Positions 52,521 through 60,854 of a stretch of 64,000 bases of DNA are shown in pieces. The DNA lies in the NCBI RefSeq assembly GCF_021117295.1, contig NZ_CP088247.1:434001-498000 (forward strand), given 5' to 3'. The stretch's first letter is position 1. The number at the start of each line of letters is the position of its first letter. The notes beneath the pieces were generated by a model, which searched no databases, was not told where the DNA came from, and saw only the letters and a program-made list of their open reading frames with translations. The DNA is from Methylorubrum sp. B1-46 (GTDB lineage: Bacteria > Pseudomonadota > Alphaproteobacteria > Rhizobiales > Beijerinckiaceae). The position numbers were made by a program, and so were the translations under genes.

Positions 52521-52542
52521 GACGGCGTCTTCGGCGGCCCGA

Positions 52543-53895
52543 TCACGCGGCGCGGCTGTGCAGGGCGGCGGATGTCCCGAGATGCGCGTCGAAGAGCGCC
52601 GCGACGTTGCGAACGAAGGGCTTGGCATCCTCCGGAATGCTCAGCGTATGGCCCTCGAGCCTGACCACACCGTGCTCCACGAGAATGCGCAATCGGGGAA
52701 GGGAGGCGAGAAGAGCGTCGGGGTCGTGGCCATGCCAGCGGCAGACCTGCCCGACATCGACGGCGAAATCGCACATGATCCGCTCGATCAGCGTCGCCCG
52801 CAGCCGGTCGTCCCGCGTCAGCGCGCAGCCCTTGAGCGTGGCGAGATCGCCGCGGTCGATGCGTTCGCCGTAGCTGCGAAGCACCGGGTCGTTCTGCACG
52901 TAGCCCTGCGGCAGCCGCCCGATGGCCGAGGCGCCGAAGCCGATCAGGACGTCGCTGGCATCCGTCGTGTAGCCCTGGAAATTGCGCCGCAATTCGCCCT
53001 CGACGCGAGCGACCGCCATCGCGTCATCCGGACGGGCATAGTGATCGAGGCCGATCCTCCGGTAACCGGCCCGCGACAGCGTCTCGGCGATCACCTCCGC
53101 CTGGGCCCGCCGGGCGGCGCCGTCCGGCAGCATGGCCTCGTCGATCCGGCGTTGATGCTTCTTGAAGCTCGGCACATGGGCATAGCCGAACACCGCGAGG
53201 CGGTCGGGCCGGAGTGCCAAGCATTGCCGCACCGTCTCGATGCAGGATTCGACGCTCTGATGCGGCAGGCCGTAGATCAGGTCGAGATTGATCCCGCGGA
53301 TCCCGGCCGCTCTCAGCCCGGTGACGGCGGCTTCCGTCACGGGAAGGTCCTGGCGGCGTCCGATGGCCTCCTGCACGATCGGGTCGAAGCTCTGAACGCC
53401 GAGGCTCGCCCGCGTGACGCCGGCTGCACCGAGCGCGCCCATCATCGCGGGCGCCAGGGTGCGCGGATCGATCTCGACGGCGATCTCCGCATCGGCAGCG
53501 AAGGGGAACCGGTCACGCAGGAACGCGACGAGAGCGCGGAACGCGTCCGGCGCCATGAGGGTCGGTGTGCCGCCGCCGAAATGGACGTGACGCACCAGCG
53601 GCCGATGGTGGAGATGCCCGGCCACCCAATCTACCTCGCGCCGCAGTGTCGCGAGGTAATCGGCAATCGGCGCGTCGTGGCGGGTGATGTGCGTGTGGCA
53701 CCCGCAATACCAGCACATCGAGCGGCAGAACGGCACGTGCAGATAGAGCGAGGCGGTCTTGTCCGCCGGAAGCGCCTGCAACCACCCGGCATAAGTCGCC
53801 GAGTCGACGGCGCCGGTAAAATGCGGGCTGGCCGGATAGCTCGTGTAGCGGGGAAGCCGCTCGTCTCCGTAGAGTGCCTTCAACTCCTCCCGCAT
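52543..53895 (-). CDS. hemN: Oxygen-independent coproporphyrinogen III oxidase
   Basis: 450 residues. Radical SAM enzyme that decarboxylates coproporphyrinogen III to protoporphyrinogen IX when oxygen is low. The [4Fe-4S] motif CRSMCWYCGC is at residues 57-66 (Cys57, Cys61, Cys64; an extra Cys66 as in HemN), with LYLHVPFC before it and FGGGTPTLM, EIDPRTLAP and GVQSFDP after it. The HemN C-terminal domain (NFQGYTTDASDVLIGFGASA) is present, separating it from HemW. The start ATG is at 53895. An FNR-like box lies ~82-95 nt upstream, matching anaerobic control. Confidence 0.95.
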   Translation of the reverse strand: MREELKALYGDERLPRYTSYPASPHFTGAVDSATYAGWLQALPADKTASLYLHVPFCRSMCWYCGCHTHITRHDAPIADYLATLRREVDWVAGHLHHRPLVRHVHFGGGTPTLMAPDAFRALVAFLRDRFPFAADAEIAVEIDPRTLAPAMMGALGAAGVTRASLGVQSFDPIVQEAIGRRQDLPVTEAAVTGLRAAGIRGINLDLIYGLPHQSVESCIETVRQCLALRPDRLAVFGYAHVPSFKKHQRRIDEAMLPDGAARRAQAEVIAETLSRAGYRRIGLDHYARPDDAMAVARVEGELRRNFQGYTTDASDVLIGFGASAIGRLPQGYVQNDPVLRSYGERIDRGDLATLKGCALTRDDRLRATLIERIMCDFAVDVGQVCRWHGHDPDALLASLPRLRILVEHGVVRLEGHTLSIPEDAKPFVRNVAALFDAHLGTSAALHSRAA

Positions 53896-53976
53896 CCGCG
53901 CCGACCCCGCTTCACAGGGGCGGCCCGTCCCACCCCTTCTCGGTCGCAGGGCTAGGATGTGGCACCGCCATCGGCT

Positions 53977-53990
53977 TTGATGTGGCTCAA
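53977..53990 (-). promoter_or_regulatory. FNR/FixK-type box upstream of hemN
   Basis: TTGAT-GTGG-CTCAA matches the anaerobox TTGAT-N4-ATCAA with one mismatch. Centre about 88 nt upstream of hemN ATG. hemN is a classic FNR/FixK target in alphaproteobacteria. The site also lies ~36 nt from the dcd stop, which does not need it. Confidence 0.6.
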
Positions 53991-54025
53991 ACCCGCGGGA
54001 CCGCGCCGTACGAACGAAAGCCGGC

Positions 54026-55147
54026 TCAACCCGCTGGCGGCGGCTCGGGCTCGTTGGCGAAGTGCTTCGAGAGCTTGAGGCCCTGCGCCTGGTAGTTCGA
54101 GCCCGCCCCCGCACCGTAGAGGGTCGCGGGCCGCTCCAGCATGCGCTCGTAGACGAGGCGCCCGACGATCTGACCGTCCTCCAGAAGGAACGGCACGTCA
54201 CGGGAACGCACCTCCAAGACGGCGCGGGCACCGGCGCCGCCCGCCTCGCTGAGACCGAAGCCGGGATCGAAGAAGCCGGCATAATGAACGCGGAACTCGC
54301 CGACGAGGGGATCGAACGGCACCATCTCCGCCGCATGATCGGCCGGCACCCGCACCGCCTCTTTTGACGCCAGAATGTAGAACTGTCCGGGATCGAGGAT
54401 TAGCGTGCGGCTGCCGTCGGCCGGCAGCGGCTCCCAGAAGTCGCGGGTGCGGTGGCCGCGCGGGCGGTCCACGTCGATCAGGCCGGTATGGCGCTTGGCC
54501 CGGTAGCCGATCAGCCCGTCGAAGCCTGCGAGATCGACCGAGACCGGCACGCCACCCTGGAGTGAGGGCGTCGCCGCATCGATCAACGGGTCGCTGGCAT
54601 GGAGCGCGGCGAGTTCGGCCTCCCGCAGGCGCGGATCGCCCCGGCGAAAGCGGATCTGCGAGAGACGCGAGCCGGTGCGCACCCGGACGGGGAAGGTACG
54701 CGGCGAGATCTCGGCGTAGAGCTGGCCGGCATAGCCCGCCTCGATCTGATCGAAGGCGCTGGCGCGATCGGTGATGACGCGGGTGAACACATCGATGCGC
54801 CCGGTCGAGCTCTTCGGGTTGGCGCTGGCGCTGAGGTCGCGAGGCAGCGCCAGGGCCTCCTGCAATTCGGCGATGTAGACGCAGCCCGTCTCCAGCACGG
54901 CGCCCTGGGTCAGGTCGATCTCGTGCAGCGCGAAGGCCTCGACGCAGGCCGCCACCGTCCGCCCGCCGCCGGGCAGAAAACTCGTGCGCACGCGGTAGGC
55001 GCGCGTGCCGAGCCGCAGGTCGAGGCTCGCCGGCTGGATCTGGTCGGTGGCGTAGGCGGTCGCAGGGCGGATCGCCCCGGCCTCCGTCAGCGCCGTGATG
55101 GCCTGCGCCGGCAGGATGCCGGATGCTGCCGGCACGTCTCCGCTCAT
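54026..55147 (-). CDS. dcd: dCTP deaminase, alphaproteobacterial long form
   Basis: 373 residues from ATG 55147 (overlapping the preceding gene's stop, ATGA). Deaminates dCTP to dUTP for thymidylate synthesis. The dCTP-deaminase/dUTPase trimer signatures appear twice: SANPKSSTGRIDVFTRVITD and AEISPRTFPVRVRTGSRLSQ in the N-half; FDGLIGYRAKRHTGLIDVDR and EMVPFDPLVGEFRVHYAGFF with DPGFGL in the C-half. It is therefore a duplicated-domain form about twice the usual E. coli length (193), as I recall for alphaproteobacteria. Whether both halves are active is not decidable here. Confidence 0.88.
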   Translation of the reverse strand: MSGDVPAASGILPAQAITALTEAGAIRPATAYATDQIQPASLDLRLGTRAYRVRTSFLPGGGRTVAACVEAFALHEIDLTQGAVLETGCVYIAELQEALALPRDLSASANPKSSTGRIDVFTRVITDRASAFDQIEAGYAGQLYAEISPRTFPVRVRTGSRLSQIRFRRGDPRLREAELAALHASDPLIDAATPSLQGGVPVSVDLAGFDGLIGYRAKRHTGLIDVDRPRGHRTRDFWEPLPADGSRTLILDPGQFYILASKEAVRVPADHAAEMVPFDPLVGEFRVHYAGFFDPGFGLSEAGGAGARAVLEVRSRDVPFLLEDGQIVGRLVYERMLERPATLYGAGAGSNYQAQGLKLSKHFANEPEPPPAG

Positions 55148-55650
55148 CGTCCCGTCCCCTCGCCTCTTTTGGTCGCCTCGGCTTTCTTGGCCTCGGCGGC
55201 CGCGCGCTCCGCCGCCTCGATCGCGATCACCATCCGCGCCAGCGCCAGCCGGGCGCAGGCCCCCATTGCGACGAGGCCGGCCAGCGCGCTCGCGAGCAGC
55301 GGGAACAGGTCGGGGCGAAAGCCCGCCGCGACGGCTACCACCGCAGCGCCGATCCCCATCGCGTTGCCGAGCACCAGCATCGGCGAGCGCAGGCCTCGGA
55401 ACTCGGTCTCGACGCCCGTGCGCTGACGAACCAGCCGGGCCACGATCCGCGCCACAGCGTCGAGACCGAGCGCCACCACCAGCGCGAGCGCCGGCCACCG
55501 GTTCTGCGCCGGGTCCCACCACGCGAAGACGAGGGCGAGCGCGAGGGTCAGAACGGTGCCGAGTGCCGGACCCACTGCGCTCGCCGGGCGATCAGCCCGC
55601 GCGGGTGCCGCGGCTCCCTCGAATTCTCCCCGGTGCGACGCGTTCGGCAC
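55144..55650 (-). CDS. Hypothetical membrane protein
   Basis: 168 residues from the GTG at 55650 (VPNASHRGEFEGAAAPARAD), preceded by GGAG at a good distance. Four or so hydrophobic stretches (LGTVLTLALALVFAWW; WPALALVVALGLDAVARIVA; PMLVLGNAMGIGAAVVAVAA; LASALAGLVAMGACARLALA), a C-terminal Ala/Lys/Glu-rich cytoplasmic tail. No family recognised. Its stop overlaps dcd's start (ATGA), so the two are coupled, but a joint function is not evident. Confidence 0.6.
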   Translation of the reverse strand: MPNASHRGEFEGAAAPARADRPASAVGPALGTVLTLALALVFAWWDPAQNRWPALALVVALGLDAVARIVARLVRQRTGVETEFRGLRSPMLVLGNAMGIGAAVVAVAAGFRPDLFPLLASALAGLVAMGACARLALARMVIAIEAAERAAAEAKKAEATKRGEGTGR

Positions 55651-55775
55651 GTGGTCTCCGGCCTCCGCCCACCGTAGGATACCGTGATTGACGAGGTTTC
55701 TGGCGCCACGTACCACGGCGCGTCGCAGATGTCGCGATCCGGCCTGCGTGCCGTCCACGGAGATGCTTTCACCCG

Positions 55776-56168
55776 ATGTACAAGGCCGAGACGCGCGGCA
55801 TCACGGTGACGGTGGAGCCCCGCTTCGTCGAGGAGGAGTCCTCGCCGGGAGAGAGCCGCTACTTCTTCGCCTACACGGTCGAGATCGTGAACAATGGCAG
55901 CGAGCAGGTCCAGCTCCGCTCGCGCCATTGGCGGATCATCGACGGGCGCGGCGCCTGTCAGGAGGTGCGCGGGGCGGGCGTCGTCGGCAAGCAGCCTGTG
56001 CTCGAGCCGGGCGAGTCGTTCAGCTACACCAGCGGCTGCCCGCTCACCACGCCCGACGGCCTGATGGCCGGCAGCTACACGATGTCGACGATGGGCGGCG
56101 AGAGCTTCGAGGCGGAGATCCCGGCCTTCTCGCTGGACTCGCCGCACATGCGCCGCGTCGTCCATTGA
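55776..56168 (+). CDS. apaG: ApaG-domain protein
   Basis: 130 residues, the typical length. Immunoglobulin-like ApaG fold: [80 protein letters not shown], and [20 protein letters not shown]. In E. coli apaG is linked to apaH and Co/Mg tolerance; molecular function is unsettled. Its stop TGA overlaps the TTG start of the argE-like gene (TTGA). Confidence 0.93.
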   Translation: MYKAETRGITVTVEPRFVEEESSPGESRYFFAYTVEIVNNGSEQVQLRSRHWRIIDGRGACQEVRGAGVVGKQPVLEPGESFSYTSGCPLTTPDGLMAGSYTMSTMGGESFEAEIPAFSLDSPHMRRVVH

Positions 56169-57340
56169 CGGCGCCGTCACGCGGCACCCGATTCTCGCCG
56201 CTGGAGCTTCTGGAGCGGCTCGTCGCGTTCGACACCGAGAGTTCGAAATCGAACCTCGCGCTGATCGATTTCGTGGCCGGCTATCTCGACGGCTGGGGCG
56301 TGCCCCATGTCCGGGTGCCGAACGCGACCGGCGACAAGGCCGCCCTGTTCGCCACCCTCGGACCGATGCGGGACGGCGGCATCGTGCTCTCCGGCCATAC
56401 CGACGTGGTTCCGGTGACGGGACAGGCCTGGACCTCCGATCCGTTCGCCTTGCGCGTCGCCGAAGGCCGCGCCTACGGCCGGGGCGCCGTCGATATGAAG
56501 GGGTTCGACGCCCTGGCGCTGGCCCTGGTGCCCGCGGCGTTGGAAGCCGAGCTGACACGACCGATTCACATCCTGCTCTCCTACGACGAGGAGACCACCT
56601 GCCTGGGGGTGAGCGACACCATCGCCCGCTTCGGCGCCGACTTGCCCCGGCCGGGTGCGGTGATCGTCGGCGAGCCGACCGGGATGCAGGTCGCCGACGC
56701 GCATAAGAGCGTCGTGACCTACAACACCACCGTGCACGGCCACGCCGCGCATTCGGCCAAGCCGGGGCTCGGCGCCAACGCGGTGATGGCTGCTGCCGAC
56801 CTGATTGCCGAGTTGAACCGCATCGCCGACGCCATGGTCGTCCGCGGAGACGCCTCCGGCCGGTTCGATCCGCCGAACACCACGGTCCATGTCGGCGTGA
56901 TCGAGGGCGGGACCGCGCGCAACATCCTGCCGAAGCTCTGCACTTTCCTGTGGGAATTTCGCGGCCTGCCCGATCTCGACATGGCCGAGATCCCCACCCT
57001 GTTCGCCGCAGCCTGCGAGCGGGTCATGCGGGAACGTCTCAACCGATACGGCGATTACGGGCACATCGAGACGGTTGAGGAGGTGTCGGTGCCGGGGCTC
57101 GCGCCCGATCCAGGATCGGAAGCCGAGCGGCTGGCCCTGCGGCTTGCCGGTCGCAACGCCACCATCACCGTGCCCTACGCCACCGAGGCCGGGCGCTTCC
57201 AGCGCGCGGTTCTCCCGACGGTGGTGTGCGGCCCCGGCTCGATCGATCAGGCGCACCAGCCGGACGAGTTCATCACCCTCGACGAACTCGCCCGCGGCGA
57301 GGCCTTCATGCGCCGGTTGGTCGAGACCTGCGCCCGCTGA
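56165..57340 (+). CDS. argE: Acetylornithine deacetylase (ArgE-type M20 peptidase)
   Basis: 391 residues from TTG 56165, overlapping apaG's stop. M20 metallopeptidase: metal ligands in [18 protein letters not shown] (His), [15 protein letters not shown] (Asp), [12 protein letters not shown] (Glu-Glu), and [16 protein letters not shown]. The linker is followed by the dimerisation domain [20 protein letters not shown] and a final His in [14 protein letters not shown]. ArgE hydrolyses N-acetylornithine. Because argJ (9374-10618) recycles acetyl groups, the linear ArgE route may be redundant, or this hydrolase may act on another acyl-amino acid. TTG is an uncommon start, but the overlap and family N-terminus agree. 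Confidence 0.88.
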   Translation: MTAPSRGTRFSPLELLERLVAFDTESSKSNLALIDFVAGYLDGWGVPHVRVPNATGDKAALFATLGPMRDGGIVLSGHTDVVPVTGQAWTSDPFALRVAEGRAYGRGAVDMKGFDALALALVPAALEAELTRPIHILLSYDEETTCLGVSDTIARFGADLPRPGAVIVGEPTGMQVADAHKSVVTYNTTVHGHAAHSAKPGLGANAVMAAADLIAELNRIADAMVVRGDASGRFDPPNTTVHVGVIEGGTARNILPKLCTFLWEFRGLPDLDMAEIPTLFAAACERVMRERLNRYGDYGHIETVEEVSVPGLAPDPGSEAERLALRLAGRNATITVPYATEAGRFQRAVLPTVVCGPGSIDQAHQPDEFITLDELARGEAFMRRLVETCAR

Positions 57341-57350
57341 CGCCGTTGCC

Positions 57351-58271
57351 ATGATCGTCCGTCCTCGTCCCGGCCTGCTGACGATCCTGTTCGCCCTGCG
57401 CGGCTCGATCCTACCCAAGGTCGCGCCGCAGGTGATCGTGATCGCCGCGCTCTCCTTCCTCGTCGTCGCGATCGAGCAGCGGCACGCCGAGTGGTTTCCC
57501 GTCACCGCGGGCATCGGTCCCTTCACCCTGGTCGGCCTTGCGCTCTCGATCTTCCTGAGTTTTCGCAATGGTGCCTGCTACGACCGCTGGTGGGAGGCCC
57601 GTCGGGCCTGGGGCGGCCTGATCGTCGAGATGCGCGGCCTCGCGCGGCTCCTGCCGGCCCTGCTGCCGGAGCCCGAGCACGAGGCCCTGCGCCGCCGCTC
57701 CCTGCGACGGGCCGCCGGCTTCGCCCACGCGCTCCACGCCCGCCTGCGCGGACTCGACGAAACGCAGGCGCTCGCGCCCTGGCTGCCGCCGGAGGATCTC
57801 GCCGGGCTCGAGCGGCGGCCGAGCGGGGCCGACGCGGCGCTCACGGGTCTGACGCGCGATCTTGCCCTGGCGACAAAGACCGGCGCCCTGAGCGACATCC
57901 TGTTCGCCAGCCTCGAACACAAGATCGCCAACCTGTCCGCGATCCAGGCCACCTGTGAGCGCATCCACGGCACGCCCCTGCCCTTCGCCTACACGCTGCT
58001 GCTCTACCGCACCGCCTGGCTCTACTGCCTGCTGCTGCCGTTCGGGCTCGCCGGTTCGCTCGGCTGGTCGACGCCGATCATCGCCGCGCTCGTGGCCTAC
58101 GCCTTCTTCGGCCTCGACGCGCTCGGCGACGAGTTGGAGGAGCCGTTCGGCACCGACGCCAACGACCTGCCCCTCGATGCCCTGCTGCACGCCGCCGACG
58201 CGGCAATCCTCGACGCACTCGGCGAGACCGGACGCGAACCACCGAAGGCCGATCGGTTCATGCTGCGATAG
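57351..58271 (+). CDS. Bestrophin/RFP-TM family anion channel-like protein
   Basis: 306 residues from the ATG at 57351. Two hydrophobic hairpins (SILPKVAPQVIVIAALSFLV and ITAGIGPFTLVGLALSIFLS-like), then the bestrophin signature FRNGACYDRWWEARRAWGGL and, near the C-terminus, EEPFGTDANDLPLDALLHAA. Bacterial bestrophins (KpBest) conduct cations or anions. Gene is 10 nt after argE and probably cotranscribed. Confidence 0.9.
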   Translation: MIVRPRPGLLTILFALRGSILPKVAPQVIVIAALSFLVVAIEQRHAEWFPVTAGIGPFTLVGLALSIFLSFRNGACYDRWWEARRAWGGLIVEMRGLARLLPALLPEPEHEALRRRSLRRAAGFAHALHARLRGLDETQALAPWLPPEDLAGLERRPSGADAALTGLTRDLALATKTGALSDILFASLEHKIANLSAIQATCERIHGTPLPFAYTLLLYRTAWLYCLLLPFGLAGSLGWSTPIIAALVAYAFFGLDALGDELEEPFGTDANDLPLDALLHAADAAILDALGETGREPPKADRFMLR

Positions 58272-58820
58272 GGGCGAGCTGCAATCGGCCGACCTCTGCG
58301 AAGGTCCGAACGCGGTGATAGCGGTGGTCTATTGCTCGGCGATCATCTGAAACGATCGATCTTAAGCGAGCCTCACCGGCCGGCGATCGCCTCGCAGACC
58401 TCGGCTCGTCTCAACTCAATGTCCGAGCCGTCGTGCTGGCGCCTCCGATACGGCTTCGAGTTGATCCATTCAGTCCTTGCAAGGCGAAGCCGTGGCAATC
58501 GAGGACTCCGCATGATCCGGAAAGGTCGCGCCCTGGAATTGCGTCGGCTGGAGACGCGCGATGACGGCGTGAGACGCAGGCCGGGGCGATCGACCGGAAG
58601 CCGTATCACACACTCCGCAGGGCGATCTCTCCAGAGGATGGACAGAACCCACGCTTTTCGAGCGATGAACCCTTCCCATTCCCAATCGGGTTACAAACGA
58701 TCCAAAGCCGACGCCAAAATTTCTGGAAATCACAATCTCAGAACTTCACCCTGCAAACAATGCAAACGAAAAATCGTAAGACTACTCGCTCCTGGCCGCG
58801 TTGCCTCTCTGCAGCGAAAC
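58272..58820. other. Intergenic region before the PAS-HTH gene
   Basis: About 550 nt without a gene. Contains dispersed repeat copy 3 (58474-58602) and, further downstream (58680-58800), A-rich DNA (e.g. CAAACAATGCAAACGAAAAAT) likely holding the promoter of the regulator gene. Short open frames do not resemble proteins. Confidence 0.5.
58474..58602. repeat. Dispersed intergenic palindromic repeat, copy 3
   Basis: Left arm TCCTTGCAAGGCGAAGCCGT, GGCAATCGAGG; centre around ATGATCCGGAAAGGTCGCG; right arm CCCTGGAATTGCGTCGGCTG ... CGCGATGACGG; tail GTGAGACGCAGGCCGGGGCG ATCGACCGGAAGCC. Shares the tail with copy 2. Confidence 0.7.
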
Positions 58821-59849
58821 ATGATCGACATCGCGCGGACGCTTCAACCTGACAACATCCTGCGGATGGTCGAAGGCTTCGGCCTGACGGGCACTTGGTC
58901 CTGGACCTTCGCGGGCGACGAGCATGTCTGGTCGCCGGGTCTGTTCCGGATCCTCGGGCTCGAACCTGGAACGGCACGGGCGGAGTACGGCCTGATGCTG
59001 GCTCTCGTTCACCCCGAGGACCGGGACAACGTCACCTCGACGGCCGACCTGCTGCAGACCGGGCAGATGACGCAGCAGACCTTCCGCGTCATTCGCCCGG
59101 ACGGGACGCTGCGCACCGTGATGAGCCGCGGCGAGGTGATCCTGGCACCGGATGGGCGCCCGATCCAGGCGATGGGCGTGCTGATCGACGTGAGCGACCG
59201 TGAGATGCTGGCACGGGCGCAGGCCGCGGAGCGGCGGCGCCGGCGAACCGTGTTCGAGCAGACGGGGAGCTTCACCTCCATCACGCCCGTCTACCCCTAT
59301 ACCGACTTCTCGCCCGAATGGCTCGAACTCGTCGGCAAGTCGAAACAGGCCCTTCTCGATGAGCCGACACTCCCGGTCCTGAAGGAGGAGCGCACGCGAT
59401 GGCGCGACCATGGCCGCGAACTGTATCTCACTCGGCAGGTCGTCAACGTCCAGCCGCGCCTGATCCTGGCGAGCGGCGAGACCGTGCCCTACCGCATGGT
59501 CATGGTGCCGATTCGAAGTGGTGACGGCGGCATTGAGGGCTGGATGAACTACGTCGCGCCGCTCCACTTCGGCGGAGCGGTGCCCGGCGCCCTGCGCGAC
59601 AGCCTTGAGCACTTCATTCAGGGCCCGCACTTGCGGGCGGCGCGCGCCCTGCTCGGCTGGTCGATGCAGCAGCTCGCCGCCGCCGCCAAGCTTTCCTTCT
59701 CCACCATCCGCCGACTCGAGGAAGAGGATGTCAACGTGTCCGGCCGGGCCCGTCAGTGCGCGGTCGCGGCCCTGCGCGAGCACGGCGTCGTTTTCTCCTT
59801 CATGGACGATGGAACACTGTCGGTCGGCAAGCGGTCGTCGGCCCAATGA
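58821..59849 (+). CDS. PAS-domain protein with C-terminal XRE-type HTH
   Basis: 342 residues from the ATG at 58821. One PAS_3-like domain (ILRMVEGFGLTGTWSWTFAG, ... VHPEDRDNVTSTADLLQTGQ, VIRPDGTLRTVMSRGEVIL, GRPIQAMGVLIDVSDRE), a second PAS-like region (about 140-255), then a compact helix-turn-helix (LRAARALLGWSMQQLAAAAK LSFSTIRRLEEEDVNV, ~280-310). The HTH is like the small XRE regulators common in rhizobia. It probably senses a small molecule or redox state and controls transcription. Target genes are unknown; the FNT transporter lies 24 nt away on the other strand. Confidence 0.82.
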   Translation: MIDIARTLQPDNILRMVEGFGLTGTWSWTFAGDEHVWSPGLFRILGLEPGTARAEYGLMLALVHPEDRDNVTSTADLLQTGQMTQQTFRVIRPDGTLRTVMSRGEVILAPDGRPIQAMGVLIDVSDREMLARAQAAERRRRRTVFEQTGSFTSITPVYPYTDFSPEWLELVGKSKQALLDEPTLPVLKEERTRWRDHGRELYLTRQVVNVQPRLILASGETVPYRMVMVPIRSGDGGIEGWMNYVAPLHFGGAVPGALRDSLEHFIQGPHLRAARALLGWSMQQLAAAAKLSFSTIRRLEEEDVNVSGRARQCAVAALREHGVVFSFMDDGTLSVGKRSSAQ

Positions 59850-59873
59850 TCGCGGAGCCGGAAAGATAGGCCC

Positions 59874-60743
59874 TCAGACGCCGACGCGATCCTGTCCCTC
59901 CATATCCGGCGCGACCTGCCCGAAGTTGAGCACCGAGACCAGAGTCACCCCGCCGACCACGTTGCCGAGCAGGGTCGGCACGAAGAAGCCGGTCACATAC
60001 TTTGCGAAATCGATCTCGCCGGTGGCGACGAGGTAGTAGGCATCGACCGAGCCGGCGACGATGTGGGCAAGCCCACACATCGAAACGAGCCACGTCATCA
60101 GGATGATGATGAAAGGCGCCGCCGACCCCGTGGCCGGCAGGATCCACACCATCAGCGCGATCAGCCAGCCCGCGAACACTGCCTTGATCACGGTGGTCCA
60201 GAACGGGTCCTTGATGGTGTGGCGGCTAATCTCGGCGAAGGCCTCCCGCACCTCCGGCTTAAAGGCATCGGTGTGGGCCAGCACCGAGGCGATAACGATG
60301 GTCGCCAGGATGTTGGCCACGAGCACGATGCTCCACAAACGAACCACCCGCAGGAAGGCGCCGAAGGTGCGTTCGGTGAGGAGCGGCAGGATCGGCGTCA
60401 CGGTGTTTTCGGTGAAGAGTTGCTGGCGCCCGAGCACGACGATGAGAAAGCCGATCGAGTAGCCCATACTCACGACGAGGTCGGCCCAGGGCTCGTGCGG
60501 CAGATGGCCCTTCAGGACGCCGGGGACGATGAGCGAAAATCCCATGGTGAGCCCGGCAGAGAACCCCGAGAGCGAGAGCGCCAGCGCGGTGCGCCGCATC
60601 TCCTCTTCGCCCTCACGCCGGATGATCTCGTGCAGGATCAGCGCGTCCGGGCGATGAGCCTTCTCGACTTGGGCGTCGTCCCTCTCTCGGGTCTGCGCCT
60701 TCTGCGACTTGTCTTCGCCGGGCCTGCGGGAATCGTGGGACAT
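59874..60743 (-). CDS. Formate/nitrite transporter family protein (FNT, YfdC-like)
   Basis: 289 residues from the ATG at 60743, with GAGGG just upstream; an ATG at 60761 is possible. A hydrophilic N-terminus (~50 residues) precedes six membrane segments: SLSGFSAGLTMGFSLIVPGV, DLVVSMGYSIGFLIVVLG, FLRVVRLWSIVLVANILATI, and the FNT core RQQLFTENTVTPILPLL. The charged N-terminus and length resemble YfdC rather than FocA/NirC, so the substrate may not be formate or nitrite. Confidence 0.85.
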   Translation of the reverse strand: MSHDSRRPGEDKSQKAQTRERDDAQVEKAHRPDALILHEIIRREGEEEMRRTALALSLSGFSAGLTMGFSLIVPGVLKGHLPHEPWADLVVSMGYSIGFLIVVLGRQQLFTENTVTPILPLLTERTFGAFLRVVRLWSIVLVANILATIVIASVLAHTDAFKPEVREAFAEISRHTIKDPFWTTVIKAVFAGWLIALMVWILPATGSAAPFIIILMTWLVSMCGLAHIVAGSVDAYYLVATGEIDFAKYVTGFFVPTLLGNVVGGVTLVSVLNFGQVAPDMEGQDRVGV

Positions 60744-60854
60744 GCAGCCCTCGGCGGTCATCTCGTCGCAGGCAAACGTATGGCAGCGCTTGCCCGCTCC
60801 CAGCGTCCAGAAATTTATTTCAGGAGACCGAGGGCGATACCGGCAAAGAACTGC

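Noticed and set aside
51892..52542. tRNA-Ser as an integration site for a genomic island
   Set aside because: No integrase, no direct repeat of the tRNA 3' end and no foreign gene content were visible; downstream genes are ordinary.
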